This document shows positions 1 to 6,805 of a stretch of DNA of 15,285 bases, piece by piece. Made by a program: the position numbers and the translations under genes. Each line of letters opens with the position of its first letter. Positions within the stretch are counted from its first letter, which is position 1. Under the pieces are notes generated by a model. The model was not told the origin of the DNA and ran no database searches. It saw only the letters and a list, made by a program, of their open reading frames with translations. This DNA comes from CCY15215 sp034932145. GTDB taxonomy: Bacteria; Cyanobacteriota; Cyanobacteriia; Cyanobacteriales; Spirulinaceae. The stretch spans positions 1 to 15,285 of the forward strand of contig NZ_JAYGHV010000158.1 in assembly GCF_034932145.1 (NCBI RefSeq). The letters are read 5' to 3'.

Positions 1-165
1 CCATTGGGCATTCACGATTAATACGAGAGCCTTGAGATACCGACGATACTCCTCAATCGTCAAAACCATGAGACGTTTTTCCTCTGGGGATGCTGATAAA
101 TCCCAAACGTCTGTTCTGATGATTTCTTTCGATTTAGTTTTATTTTTGGCTTTTCGTCGGCTCAT
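1..165 (-). CDS. Transposase N-terminal fragment, TnpB-like (IS200/IS605), cut by window edge
   Basis: The minus strand reads 55 codons without a stop from an ATG at 163-165 to the window edge, so the gene is partial at its 3' end. The product starts with a basic segment (MSRRKAKNKTKSK), then IIRTDVWDLSASPEEKRLMV and a helical EEYRRYLKALVLIVNAQW segment. This resembles the N-terminus of cyanobacterial TnpB/OrfB proteins of IS200/IS605 elements, which are RNA-guided nucleases that favour persistence of the element. The assignment rests on family resemblance of a short stretch only; the RuvC-like catalytic residues would lie outside the window. No TnpA gene is visible upstream, so this could be a tnpB-only (IS1341-type) copy. 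The start is chosen because the basic tail and helical region follow directly; no clear Shine-Dalgarno sequence is seen. Confidence 0.5.
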   Translation of the reverse strand, partial: MSRRKAKNKTKSKEIIRTDVWDLSASPEEKRLMVLTIEEYRRYLKALVLIVNAQW

Positions 166-462
166 TGGCTTAAAAACTTTAGTCTTATTGCTTTTATTCT
201 ACTAAACTTATTTTTAGTTGTAACATCTTGTTTGAGGCTCATCCTAGCGTTGGTACACAAGCTCCTTTGTCCAAGCTCATCGAATATGTACAAAATCAGG
301 AAAAACCTCTCTAGTCGGATGCTTCGCGATTTCCTTTGTTGGTCTCACTAACCCTACCCAAATCAAAGATTATGGGTAGCGCTTGGGGGATGGCGAATTT
401 AGTTCGCCATATCCAACCAAGTAAGAGAGGGACTGCGCTCGACATTTTGTTCAACATTCTAA
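166..462. other. Gene-poor interval beside the transposase fragment
   Basis: No convincing gene is seen in these 297 bases. The plus strand is open from 183 to a TAG at 312-314; its last 25 or so codons read like a protein C-terminus (ILFEAHPSVGTQAPL...), but there is no start and I do not recognise a family. After it come three closely spaced hairpins (338-416). Together with the transposase fragment at 1-165 this looks like mobile-element ends or remnants. That is an inference from context. Confidence 0.4.
338..416. repeat. Three consecutive hairpins (possible IS end or structured RNA)
   Basis: Three dyads sit side by side. The first is GTTGGT/ACTAAC at 338-343 and 347-352, with one G-T pair. 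The second is CTACCCAAATC at 354-364 against GATT-A-TGGGTAG at 368-379, with one bulged A and an AAA loop. The third is a perfect 8-bp stem, ATGGCGAA at 390-397 and TTCGCCAT at 403-410, which can be extended by TTGG (383-386) pairing CCAA (413-416). Subterminal hairpins of this kind are typical of IS200/IS605 ends. No terminal inverted repeat is visible. Confidence 0.4.
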
Positions 463-1365
463 CTAGGAAACAACCTGAAAACATCCTCTTGCTTCAAGTT
501 CGGTCAGAATTTTCCCCGATCGCGCTTTGCTAATTAAAAAACGCAATCGTTTTAACTGCATGGCATTATATTTCACAATCTCCAGTTCTGCGATCGCCTG
601 TTGTTTTTGAACCGGTGCTAAATGACCCAAAATCTGCTCGATCGCATCGATCAAATGATAGGGTAGTTTTTGAATTGCTGAGATGAATTCAGCCAAAATT
701 TCAATGAGAATAATACTATCATCTTCTAACAAGAATGATTGTTTAGATAGCGTGGTTCCCATTGTATGATGTCGAGATTTATTTTTCAGTAGTTCTTTTA
801 CAGCACTAATCACTTTTTCTTCCCGACAATCTTTGAGAAATTTACGATAACTACTCAATTCCCAGCCTTCTAAAACAACTTGCATGACAAAGCGGAGAAC
901 ATTGAGATTTTGAGTGTCAATAAAATCGGTTAAAAAAGGAAAAAATACGGGTTCAAATTCACCAAGTTCTTTTTTGTTGAGCCAACAAGCAATTTGCGCC
1001 AGATGCAAGGTATTTTCAGCTTTAAAAATAGAGTATAATGTTCGTTCTTGTAGGGTGTTTCCCAAGGCGATCGCGCGATCGCAATAGCGCATCCCAAAGG
1101 TTTCAATTTCGTAAGCGCGATCGAGTATATCCCGTGTCGTAATTTGTAGAATGGCCTGTTTTTGGGCTTGACTTGCAGTTTGAAAAAGTTTAACCTGATG
1201 TAAATTAAACTGTTCTGCATTCCAGTAAATCAGTGCGTTACTTTTTCGCGGGATGAGAAGACAGGCAGGGGCGTTATGAAGCGTTAAAGCAGAAGGTAGG
1301 ACGTATTGTAAGCGATCGCGCTTTGAAGCCGACAACGGAGAAAAATCCGTAGTTTGAGAAGTCAT
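463..1365 (-). CDS. Helical protein, possibly ferritin-like with degraded metal ligands
   Basis: The product is 300 residues from the ATG at 1363-1365. That start is preferred over an in-frame ATG further upstream (1467) because a GAGGA Shine-Dalgarno element (complement of 1374-1378) lies 8 bases before it, and because the upstream extension looks non-coding. The protein is mostly alpha-helical. Residues 109-129 (TLYSIFKAENTLHLAQ...), 158-175 (FVMQVVLEGWELSSY) and 190-203 (KELLKNKSRHHTMG) recall the helices of ferritin-like diiron proteins. However, the acidic residue three places before each His (121, 199) is N118 and K196 rather than Glu, so a normal diiron site is doubtful. No signal peptide or membrane segment is seen. 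The gene is divergent from the PP2C gene. Its function is unknown; the ferritin-like call is tentative, while the gene itself is secure. Confidence 0.75.
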   Translation of the reverse strand: MTSQTTDFSPLSASKRDRLQYVLPSALTLHNAPACLLIPRKSNALIYWNAEQFNLHQVKLFQTASQAQKQAILQITTRDILDRAYEIETFGMRYCDRAIALGNTLQERTLYSIFKAENTLHLAQIACWLNKKELGEFEPVFFPFLTDFIDTQNLNVLRFVMQVVLEGWELSSYRKFLKDCREEKVISAVKELLKNKSRHHTMGTTLSKQSFLLEDDSIILIEILAEFISAIQKLPYHLIDAIEQILGHLAPVQKQQAIAELEIVKYNAMQLKRLRFLISKARSGKILTELEARGCFQVVS

Positions 1366-1373
1366 AAATTTAT

Positions 1374-1378
1374 TCCTC
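1374..1378 (-). promoter_or_regulatory. Ribosome binding site GAGGA
   Basis: On the minus strand GAGGA precedes the ATG at 1363-1365 by 8 bases. It decides the start of the helical/ferritin-like gene against the upstream in-frame ATG. Confidence 0.65.
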
Positions 1379-1536
1379 ACACATTTGATCGATCGCACGG
1401 TTTTGACTGGGGGACGGGAGACACCAAACACCCGTTTTTTCTCGATATTCTCGATATTGGGGGTCAATAGCCCTTCGATAATAGTGAATTACCCTTGGAC
1501 GGATGCTTGAATAGGACAGAAATTGAACTGTCTGCC

Positions 1537-1565
1537 TTGACAGTGTGTAAAATCAACACTATACT
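1537..1565 (+). promoter_or_regulatory. Sigma70-type promoter of the PP2C-kinase genes
   Basis: TTGACA (1537-1542) and TATACT (1560-1565) are separated by exactly 17 bases, an almost consensus promoter. Transcription would begin near 1572, so the upstream TTG at 1565 cannot be the start and the ATG at 1589 is used. A dyad ACTGTC/GACAGT (1527-1532, 1539-1544) overlaps the -35 box, and GTGTA/TACAC (1568-1572, 1578-1582) covers the expected start site; either could be an operator. Confidence 0.7.
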
Positions 1566-1588
1566 TGGTGTATCGAGTACACAAAAAC

Positions 1589-2398
1589 ATGAAAGGTCAA
1601 TACGAGTTAGCAATGGGGTCGATCGCTGGACGAGAACATACTCGTCTTGGTCGCAATAACCAAGATGCGTTATCGGTACTGAGTTGCGATCGCTTTACTA
1701 TAGCTGTTGTCTGCGATGGTTGCGGTAGCGGTCGTCACAGCGAAGTCGGTGCTAAAATTGGGGCGAGATTAGTAGTGGAAACTCTCTCTAATACTTTACA
1801 AGATAAGGCGATCGCAGACCTCCGAGAGCCTCAATTTTGGCAGTCTATTCATCAAAAAATCCTCATTCAATTGCAGGCTTTTATTAAAGCAATGGGTGGC
1901 GATTGGCAGCAAACTCTTAATGATTATTTTCTATTTACTATTATTGGGGTATTGATAACACCAGAAAATACGAGCATTTTTTCTCTCGGGGATGGTGTTA
2001 TTTTATTGAATAATTGCTTGACAAAGTTAGAGTTTTCTGGTAACGCACCGCCCTATATTTCCTATGGATTGAAATATCTTTGGGAAGATCGAGAATGTCC
2101 TCAAGAATTTCAATTTCAAATTCATCAGTCTTGTGAAACAAAAGAGATAAATACTTTATTAATTGGTACAGATGGTGTTGGCGATTTGATTGACTTTGGC
2201 GATCGCACTCTTCCAGGAAAGTCAGAAAAGGTGGGGGATATTGCACAGTTTTGGCAAGATGACAGTTATTTTAAAAATCCTGACAAAGTTCGCCGCAAAC
2301 TCTTTTTAATGAATCGGGAAGTTCATCACCCCGGAAAACCAAAAGAAGTGGGCTTATTACCCGATGATACCACCTTTATTGTCCTGCGTAAAATTTAG
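1589..2398 (+). CDS. PP2C-family serine/threonine protein phosphatase
   Basis: This is a 269-residue cytosolic metal-dependent protein phosphatase, expected to remove phosphate from Ser/Thr residues using two Mn/Mg ions. The PP2C motifs occur in order: RLGRNNQD (D26), VVCDGCGSG (D43, G44), the IGTDGVGDL block (D195) and PDDTTFIVL at the C-terminus (D259/D260). These supply the usual metal-binding aspartates, so the enzyme looks active. The length is that of a bare catalytic domain with no sensor or membrane segment. The ATG at 1589 is chosen over an in-frame TTG at 1565 because the promoter's -10 box overlaps the latter. Only 20 bases separate it from the following kinase gene, so the two probably form one transcript and act as an antagonistic pair, as in TerY-P-type phosphatase-kinase modules. 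Confidence 0.9.
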   Translation: MKGQYELAMGSIAGREHTRLGRNNQDALSVLSCDRFTIAVVCDGCGSGRHSEVGAKIGARLVVETLSNTLQDKAIADLREPQFWQSIHQKILIQLQAFIKAMGGDWQQTLNDYFLFTIIGVLITPENTSIFSLGDGVILLNNCLTKLEFSGNAPPYISYGLKYLWEDRECPQEFQFQIHQSCETKEINTLLIGTDGVGDLIDFGDRTLPGKSEKVGDIAQFWQDDSYFKNPDKVRRKLFLMNREVHHPGKPKEVGLLPDDTTFIVLRKI

Positions 2399-2418
2399 AA
2401 CCAAGAACCAATAAACCA

Positions 2419-4287
2419 ATGGATATTTATATTAAAGGTAAACGAATTCGTCTCAAACCCGATTGCGCGATCGGCAAAGGTGGAGAAGCAGATGTTTATA
2501 AGTTGGGAAGCGATCGCGCAGTTAAAATCTTTAAATCTCCCGATCATCCTGACTATCAAGGACTATCCCAAGAACAAAAATCAGCAAAAGAAAAGTTGGT
2601 CGAACATCAACAAAAATTGCGTCAATTTCCTACAAATTTACCTCCTCGTGTTATTACTCCAGAAGACCTAGCTACGGATAAACAAGGACGTATTATCAAA
2701 GGCTATACTATGTCTTTGGTTAGCAATGCTGAAGTTTTATTGCGCTATGGAGAGAGATCGTTTCGCAATGGTGTTATTGATAATAAAACTGTTGTAAACA
2801 TTTTTGAGAATTTGCACGAAACCGTTACTAAAATTCATCTTGTCGGGGTTGTTTTGGGAGATTTTAACGATTTGAATGTTTTGGTTAAAGGAACAGATAC
2901 TTATATCATTGATGCCGACTCTTGCCAATTTAACGGTTTTTATTGTCGCGTCTTTACCGCTAAATTTGTCGATCCTCTACTCTGCGATCGCGCTGCATCC
3001 AGTCCGATCATGCAATCCTACCATAATCAAGATTCGGATTGGTATAGTTTTGCAATTATGTTAATGCAATGCTTGCTCTTTGTTTCTCCTTATGGGGGAA
3101 TTTATAAACCCAAAAATCCGAGTAAACGCATTCCTCAAGCAGCGCGATCGCTCAACAGAATTACTGTATTTAATCCAGAAGTTAAATATCCCAAACCTGC
3201 TACTCCTTATCAAGTTCTCTCGGACGATTTATTACATCATTTTTATCAAGTTTTTGAGGAGGATAAAAGAGGAGAATTTCCGCGATCGCTGCTTGCTAAT
3301 TTATCTTGGCAAAAATGTTCTAGTTGTGGAGTAGAACACGCTAGAAAAACTTGTCCTCTTTGTACTAATATACAGATTACTCCTTCTGTTTCTCCGATTG
3401 GTACAAAAACCGTCAGGGGAACCGTCACCGCAGAACTTATTTTTAAAACCGAAGGAATTATTCTCGCGGGCAATTATTCCAATTCATCTTTACAATGGTT
3501 GTACTGGGATGGTAGCCAATTTAAACGAGAAAATAACACCGTTGTGTTTACGGGAGAACTCGATCCTTATACTCAGTTTCGCTTGGGAGGAAAAGCAACA
3601 TTAGTAGGAAAACAGGGACAGGTAATTACTTTGAGTCCCAATGTTTCTCCAGAACGTTTAGCGGTGGATAATTGCGGGATGCAGGTGCAATTTGATACCA
3701 ATGAAATTGGAAAATATTGGTTATATAATGGTCAATTATTGCGAGATGGACAGTTAGGATCGGAGTATATTGGTGATGTTTTAAGCAATCAAACTCGCTT
3801 TTGGGTAGGTTCTCAATTTGGATTTGGATTTTATCGCGCAGGAAATCTAACGGTTAGCTTTGTTTTTGATACGCGAAGAAAAGGGATTAACGATCGCCTG
3901 CAAATTCCCCTCGGATCGGGACAGCTTTTAGATGCTACTTGCACTTTTAGCGATCGCCTCTGTTGGTTCTTTTGGTCAATGCAGGAAGGTGGACAAACGA
4001 GAAAACGCTGTGCTTTAATTTCCTCTGATGGAGAGGTAAAAGCATTACATGAGGGAAATGAAACTTGGTTGCAAAATTTACAAGGAAAATGTGCAGTTAA
4101 CCATTTTCTCCTCTGCGGAACCGATGAAGGAATTCTACGGGTTGAAGCTAATGGCGATCGCCTCTTTGTGGCCAAGGAATTTCCCGATACAGAACCTTTT
4201 GTTGACGCAAATACTCACTTATACGCCGGTAAAAACGGATTATATGCAGTAAGTCAACAGACTATTTATTTACTCAAAATTAGTTAG
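2419..4287 (+). CDS. Atypical protein kinase with zinc ribbon and beta-rich C-terminal region
   Basis: This is a 622-residue protein. Residues 18-39 carry a glycine-rich loop (IGKGGEADVY) and the ATP-anchoring Lys36 (AVKIFK). The catalytic loop reads LGDFNDLNVLV (D148, N153) in place of HRDLKxxN, and DFG is replaced by D165-A-D (YIIDADSCQF). This matches the kinase clade, known from bacterial PP2C/von Willebrand modules, that has GDLN.SN and ID.DS motifs. A zinc ribbon follows (C300, C303, C312, C315). Residues from about 330 to 622 are rich in short beta strands and GxxxYxW-like turns, suggestive of a beta-propeller sensor; that is inference. No transmembrane segment is seen. The start MDIYIKGKRIRL begins directly with the kinase N-lobe strand and lacks a Shine-Dalgarno sequence. 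It is likely co-transcribed with the upstream phosphatase. Substrates are unknown; the Hsp70-like gene downstream is a contextual candidate only. Confidence 0.85.
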   Translation: MDIYIKGKRIRLKPDCAIGKGGEADVYKLGSDRAVKIFKSPDHPDYQGLSQEQKSAKEKLVEHQQKLRQFPTNLPPRVITPEDLATDKQGRIIKGYTMSLVSNAEVLLRYGERSFRNGVIDNKTVVNIFENLHETVTKIHLVGVVLGDFNDLNVLVKGTDTYIIDADSCQFNGFYCRVFTAKFVDPLLCDRAASSPIMQSYHNQDSDWYSFAIMLMQCLLFVSPYGGIYKPKNPSKRIPQAARSLNRITVFNPEVKYPKPATPYQVLSDDLLHHFYQVFEEDKRGEFPRSLLANLSWQKCSSCGVEHARKTCPLCTNIQITPSVSPIGTKTVRGTVTAELIFKTEGIILAGNYSNSSLQWLYWDGSQFKRENNTVVFTGELDPYTQFRLGGKATLVGKQGQVITLSPNVSPERLAVDNCGMQVQFDTNEIGKYWLYNGQLLRDGQLGSEYIGDVLSNQTRFWVGSQFGFGFYRAGNLTVSFVFDTRRKGINDRLQIPLGSGQLLDATCTFSDRLCWFFWSMQEGGQTRKRCALISSDGEVKALHEGNETWLQNLQGKCAVNHFLLCGTDEGILRVEANGDRLFVAKEFPDTEPFVDANTHLYAGKNGLYAVSQQTIYLLKIS

Positions 4288-4361
4288 AACCAAGTTAAAA
4301 TGTTAAAATTACTTTTTTGTGGTAAAATAACGCGATCGCAAAATAATTATTCTCTCGGTTT

Positions 4362-4814
4362 ATGCGCGTTATTATTCAGCGAGTCAAATCTTCTCAAGTT
4401 ACCATCGATGGTAAAGTTGTCGGTAAAATTGGACGAGGATTAAATTTGTTAGTGGGAATTTCCCCCACAGATACAGAAATGGAACTAGATTGGATGGTAA
4501 GAAAATGTTTGGAATTACGCTTATTTCCTAACCCAGACAATGCAGAGGAAAAATGGAATAACTCTATCCAAGAAATCAGTGGAGAAATTTTAGTGGTCAG
4601 TCAATTTACCCTCTATGGAGACTGTCGAAAGGGTCGCCGTCCTTCCTTTAGTAAATCTGCTACTCCAGATATTGCCGAAAAACTCTACGATCGCTTTGTT
4701 GAAAAACTTCGCCACAGTAATCTCAAAATCGAAACAGGAGAATTTGGTGCAATGATGCAGGTTAGTATTGAAAATGATGGACCCGTTACATTATTATTGG
4801 AACGAGAAGCATAA
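4362..4814 (+). CDS. dtd: D-aminoacyl-tRNA deacylase
   Basis: DTD hydrolyses D-amino acids (and glycine mischarged on tRNA-Ala) from tRNAs, protecting translation in the cytosol. The 150-residue product has the family's usual length and begins MRVIIQRVKSSQVTIDG. It carries the two signature elements, SQFTLYGDCRKGRRPSF (from S80) and the Gly-cisPro motif in NDGPVT (G140-P141) that enforces chirality selection. It lies 74 bases after the kinase gene and in the same direction. Whether it shares that transcript is unclear, because the spacer is AT-rich and shows no obvious terminator. It is a housekeeping gene and appears complete. Confidence 0.95.
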   Translation: MRVIIQRVKSSQVTIDGKVVGKIGRGLNLLVGISPTDTEMELDWMVRKCLELRLFPNPDNAEEKWNNSIQEISGEILVVSQFTLYGDCRKGRRPSFSKSATPDIAEKLYDRFVEKLRHSNLKIETGEFGAMMQVSIENDGPVTLLLEREA

Positions 4815-4867
4815 AAAATTGATAAAAACTATTAATTTTAATTGTCTCAAGGTATGATACAGAAAAT

Positions 4868-4873
4868 TATAAT
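4868..4873 (+). promoter_or_regulatory. Possible -10 box of the Hsp70-like gene
   Basis: A perfect TATAAT lies 16 bases before the ATG of the Hsp70-family gene. No good -35 box stands at 16-18 bases; TTGTCT is about 20 bases upstream. The call is weak. Confidence 0.3.
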
Positions 4874-4889
4874 CTGTGTTTAAGAATAT

Positions 4890-6491
4890 ATGGCGATCGC
4901 GATCGACTTTGGTACCAGTAACACGGTGATTACACGCTGGAATACTGCTAAACAGCAAGCAGAAACCCTCAAATTTCCAGGACTCTCCCAACAATTGGGC
5001 AAAAATCCTCCCTTGATTCCCAGTCTAGTTTATGTAGAAGATGCCACAGAAGCAAAAGTTCTTATTGGCCAACAAGTGCGCGATCGCGGCTTGGATCTCG
5101 CCAACGATCCCCGCTTCTTTCGCAGTTTTAAACGGGGGATCGGAACCGAAATACAAGGTTTCCTACCCACTCTCGATGCCAAAACCGTCACCTTTGAACA
5201 AGTGGGAACGTGGTTTTTAAAAACCCTCCTACAACAGATTGAAACAGAAGAAGAACTGGACTCTCTTATCCTCACTGTTCCTGTAGACAGTTTCGAGACT
5301 TATCGTAATTGGTTAACGAATATTTGCCAATCTTTAGATGCCAATAAAATTCGCATTCTTGACGAACCTACTGCTGCTGCATTAGGATACGGAACAGAAA
5401 CTGGAGATGTTTTATTAGTCGTCGATTTTGGTGGCGGAACTCTAGATTTATCCTTGGTTCAATTAAATCTAAGCAATGAGACCAATACTACCAAACCAAT
5501 GGGATTTATTCTCAAATGGGGAGATAAATTATTGGGCGAAAATTCTCGACAAAAAGTTAAAACTGCACGAGTTTTAGCCAAAGCAGGGGAAAATATAGGC
5601 GGATCGGATATTGATAATTGGTTAGTAGACTATTTCGCCCAAGAACAAAGTTTACCCAAATCTTCTCTCACTCTTCGTTTAGCAGAACGATTAAAAATCA
5701 AATTATCCTCTCAAACTGAAGCCACCGAAGTTTATTTTAACGATGAAACCTTAGAAACTTACGAACTCAAACTCGATCGCGATCGCTTCAAAACGATCCT
5801 TGCAGAACATAACTTTTTCCAGCAACTCGAGACAATGATGACGGGAGTATTGCAACAAGGACGCTTGCAAGGAATCGAAAAAAACAATCTTGATGGGGTG
5901 TTACTGGTGGGAGGAACAACGCAAATTCCTGCAATTCAAGACTGGATCTCTCACTACTTTCCCCAGGAAAAAATTCGCAGCGATCGCCCCTTTACCGCGA
6001 TCGCCTCGGGGGCCTTACAACTCTCCCAAGGCTTTGAAGTCAAGGACTTTCTCTATCACAGCTACGGTATTCGCTATTGGAATCGTCGCAATAAATGCCA
6101 CGACTGGCACCCCATCATCCCCACCGGACAGCCTTATCCTACCCCGAATCCTGTAGAATTCCTTTTGGGGGCTTCGGCGGAAAATCAACCCAGTATAGAA
6201 CTGATTATTGGCGAATTAGGGGAAGAAAATAGCAGTACCGAAGTCTACTTCGACGGCGATCGCCTCGTGACCCGCAGCCTCAATTCTACCGGAGAAAAGA
6301 CCGTTCAACCCCTCAACGATCGCGCCGGTGCCAGAACGATCGCCGAACTGTCCCCCCCTGGCAATCCAGGCAGCGATCGCATCAAGGTACAATTTACGGT
6401 AGACGAACAACGCTTACTGCGGATTACCGTTGAGGATTTACTCAGCGATCGCATCTTGCTAGAAAATCGTGTTGTTGTGCAGTTAAGTTGA
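4890..6491 (+). CDS. Hsp70-family ATPase without C-terminal lid
   Basis: This is a 533-residue DnaK-related protein. The N-terminal phosphate-1 motif is AIDFGTSNT (residues 4-12), phosphate 2 is VVDFGGGTLDLS (D179), the adenosine motif is VLLVGGTTQIP (G341-G342), and the connecting segment includes LDEPTAAALGYG. The nucleotide-binding domain ends near residue 385. A short beta-type substrate-binding region of about 140 residues follows, and the helical lid and acidic tail of true DnaK are missing. Residues about 195-235 hold an insertion before GGSDID (237-242), which corresponds to DnaK's GGEDFD. It is therefore a specialised Hsp70 paralogue, not the housekeeping chaperone. No DnaJ or GrpE gene is adjacent. 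It lies 75 bases after dtd, and possible co-regulation with the PP2C-kinase pair is inferred from order only. Confidence 0.88.
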   Translation: MAIAIDFGTSNTVITRWNTAKQQAETLKFPGLSQQLGKNPPLIPSLVYVEDATEAKVLIGQQVRDRGLDLANDPRFFRSFKRGIGTEIQGFLPTLDAKTVTFEQVGTWFLKTLLQQIETEEELDSLILTVPVDSFETYRNWLTNICQSLDANKIRILDEPTAAALGYGTETGDVLLVVDFGGGTLDLSLVQLNLSNETNTTKPMGFILKWGDKLLGENSRQKVKTARVLAKAGENIGGSDIDNWLVDYFAQEQSLPKSSLTLRLAERLKIKLSSQTEATEVYFNDETLETYELKLDRDRFKTILAEHNFFQQLETMMTGVLQQGRLQGIEKNNLDGVLLVGGTTQIPAIQDWISHYFPQEKIRSDRPFTAIASGALQLSQGFEVKDFLYHSYGIRYWNRRNKCHDWHPIIPTGQPYPTPNPVEFLLGASAENQPSIELIIGELGEENSSTEVYFDGDRLVTRSLNSTGEKTVQPLNDRAGARTIAELSPPGNPGSDRIKVQFTVDEQRLLRITVEDLLSDRILLENRVVVQLS

Positions 6492-6805
6492 AAAAAAATG
6501 AAAAAAATAAAGAAATTTGATTACAATTGGGGAATAAATAAGGTTATGCGTTAGTTTATTAGTTAGAATTTGCGATTGCTTCAAAGGTTCATCCCGTTCT
6601 CAAATCGAGGACACTCCGCAAACTGGTAGGTTGGAAAGTGAGTTTTTCTGAATCTTAGCTATGGTAAAACCATTTCAGCCTTGAGAGAGAAGTTATTCCA
6701 AGCAAGTTCAGACTGTCGCAATTTGCACAATCCCTTCCTTGCAGAGTCTTCAAGCGTAGAGCATATCCTTCGGTTATTCCAAATCATCACCCAAGCCACC
6801 CGTCC
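6492..6805 (+). other. Intergenic leader before the protease; no gene seen
   Basis: This 314-base stretch begins with an A-rich tract after the Hsp70-like stop. It contains only very short open frames, such as a 7-codon ATG frame at 6661-6684. A perfect small dyad ATGGT-AAA-ACCAT lies at 6661-6673. I see no convincing promoter pair, RNA gene or terminator. It presumably carries the protease promoter. Confidence 0.4.

Noticed and set aside
336..533. Plus-strand open frame of 65 codons
   Set aside because: It begins at a TTG inside the hairpin cluster and overlaps the minus-strand gene that ends at 463. The product is low-quality and there is no ribosome binding site.
930..1220. Minus-strand 96-codon frame
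   Set aside because: It lies wholly inside the 463-1365 gene in another frame of the same strand; a shadow.
6661..6684. Seven-codon ATG frame in the protease leader as a regulatory uORF
   Set aside because: There is no ribosome binding site and nothing to distinguish it from chance.
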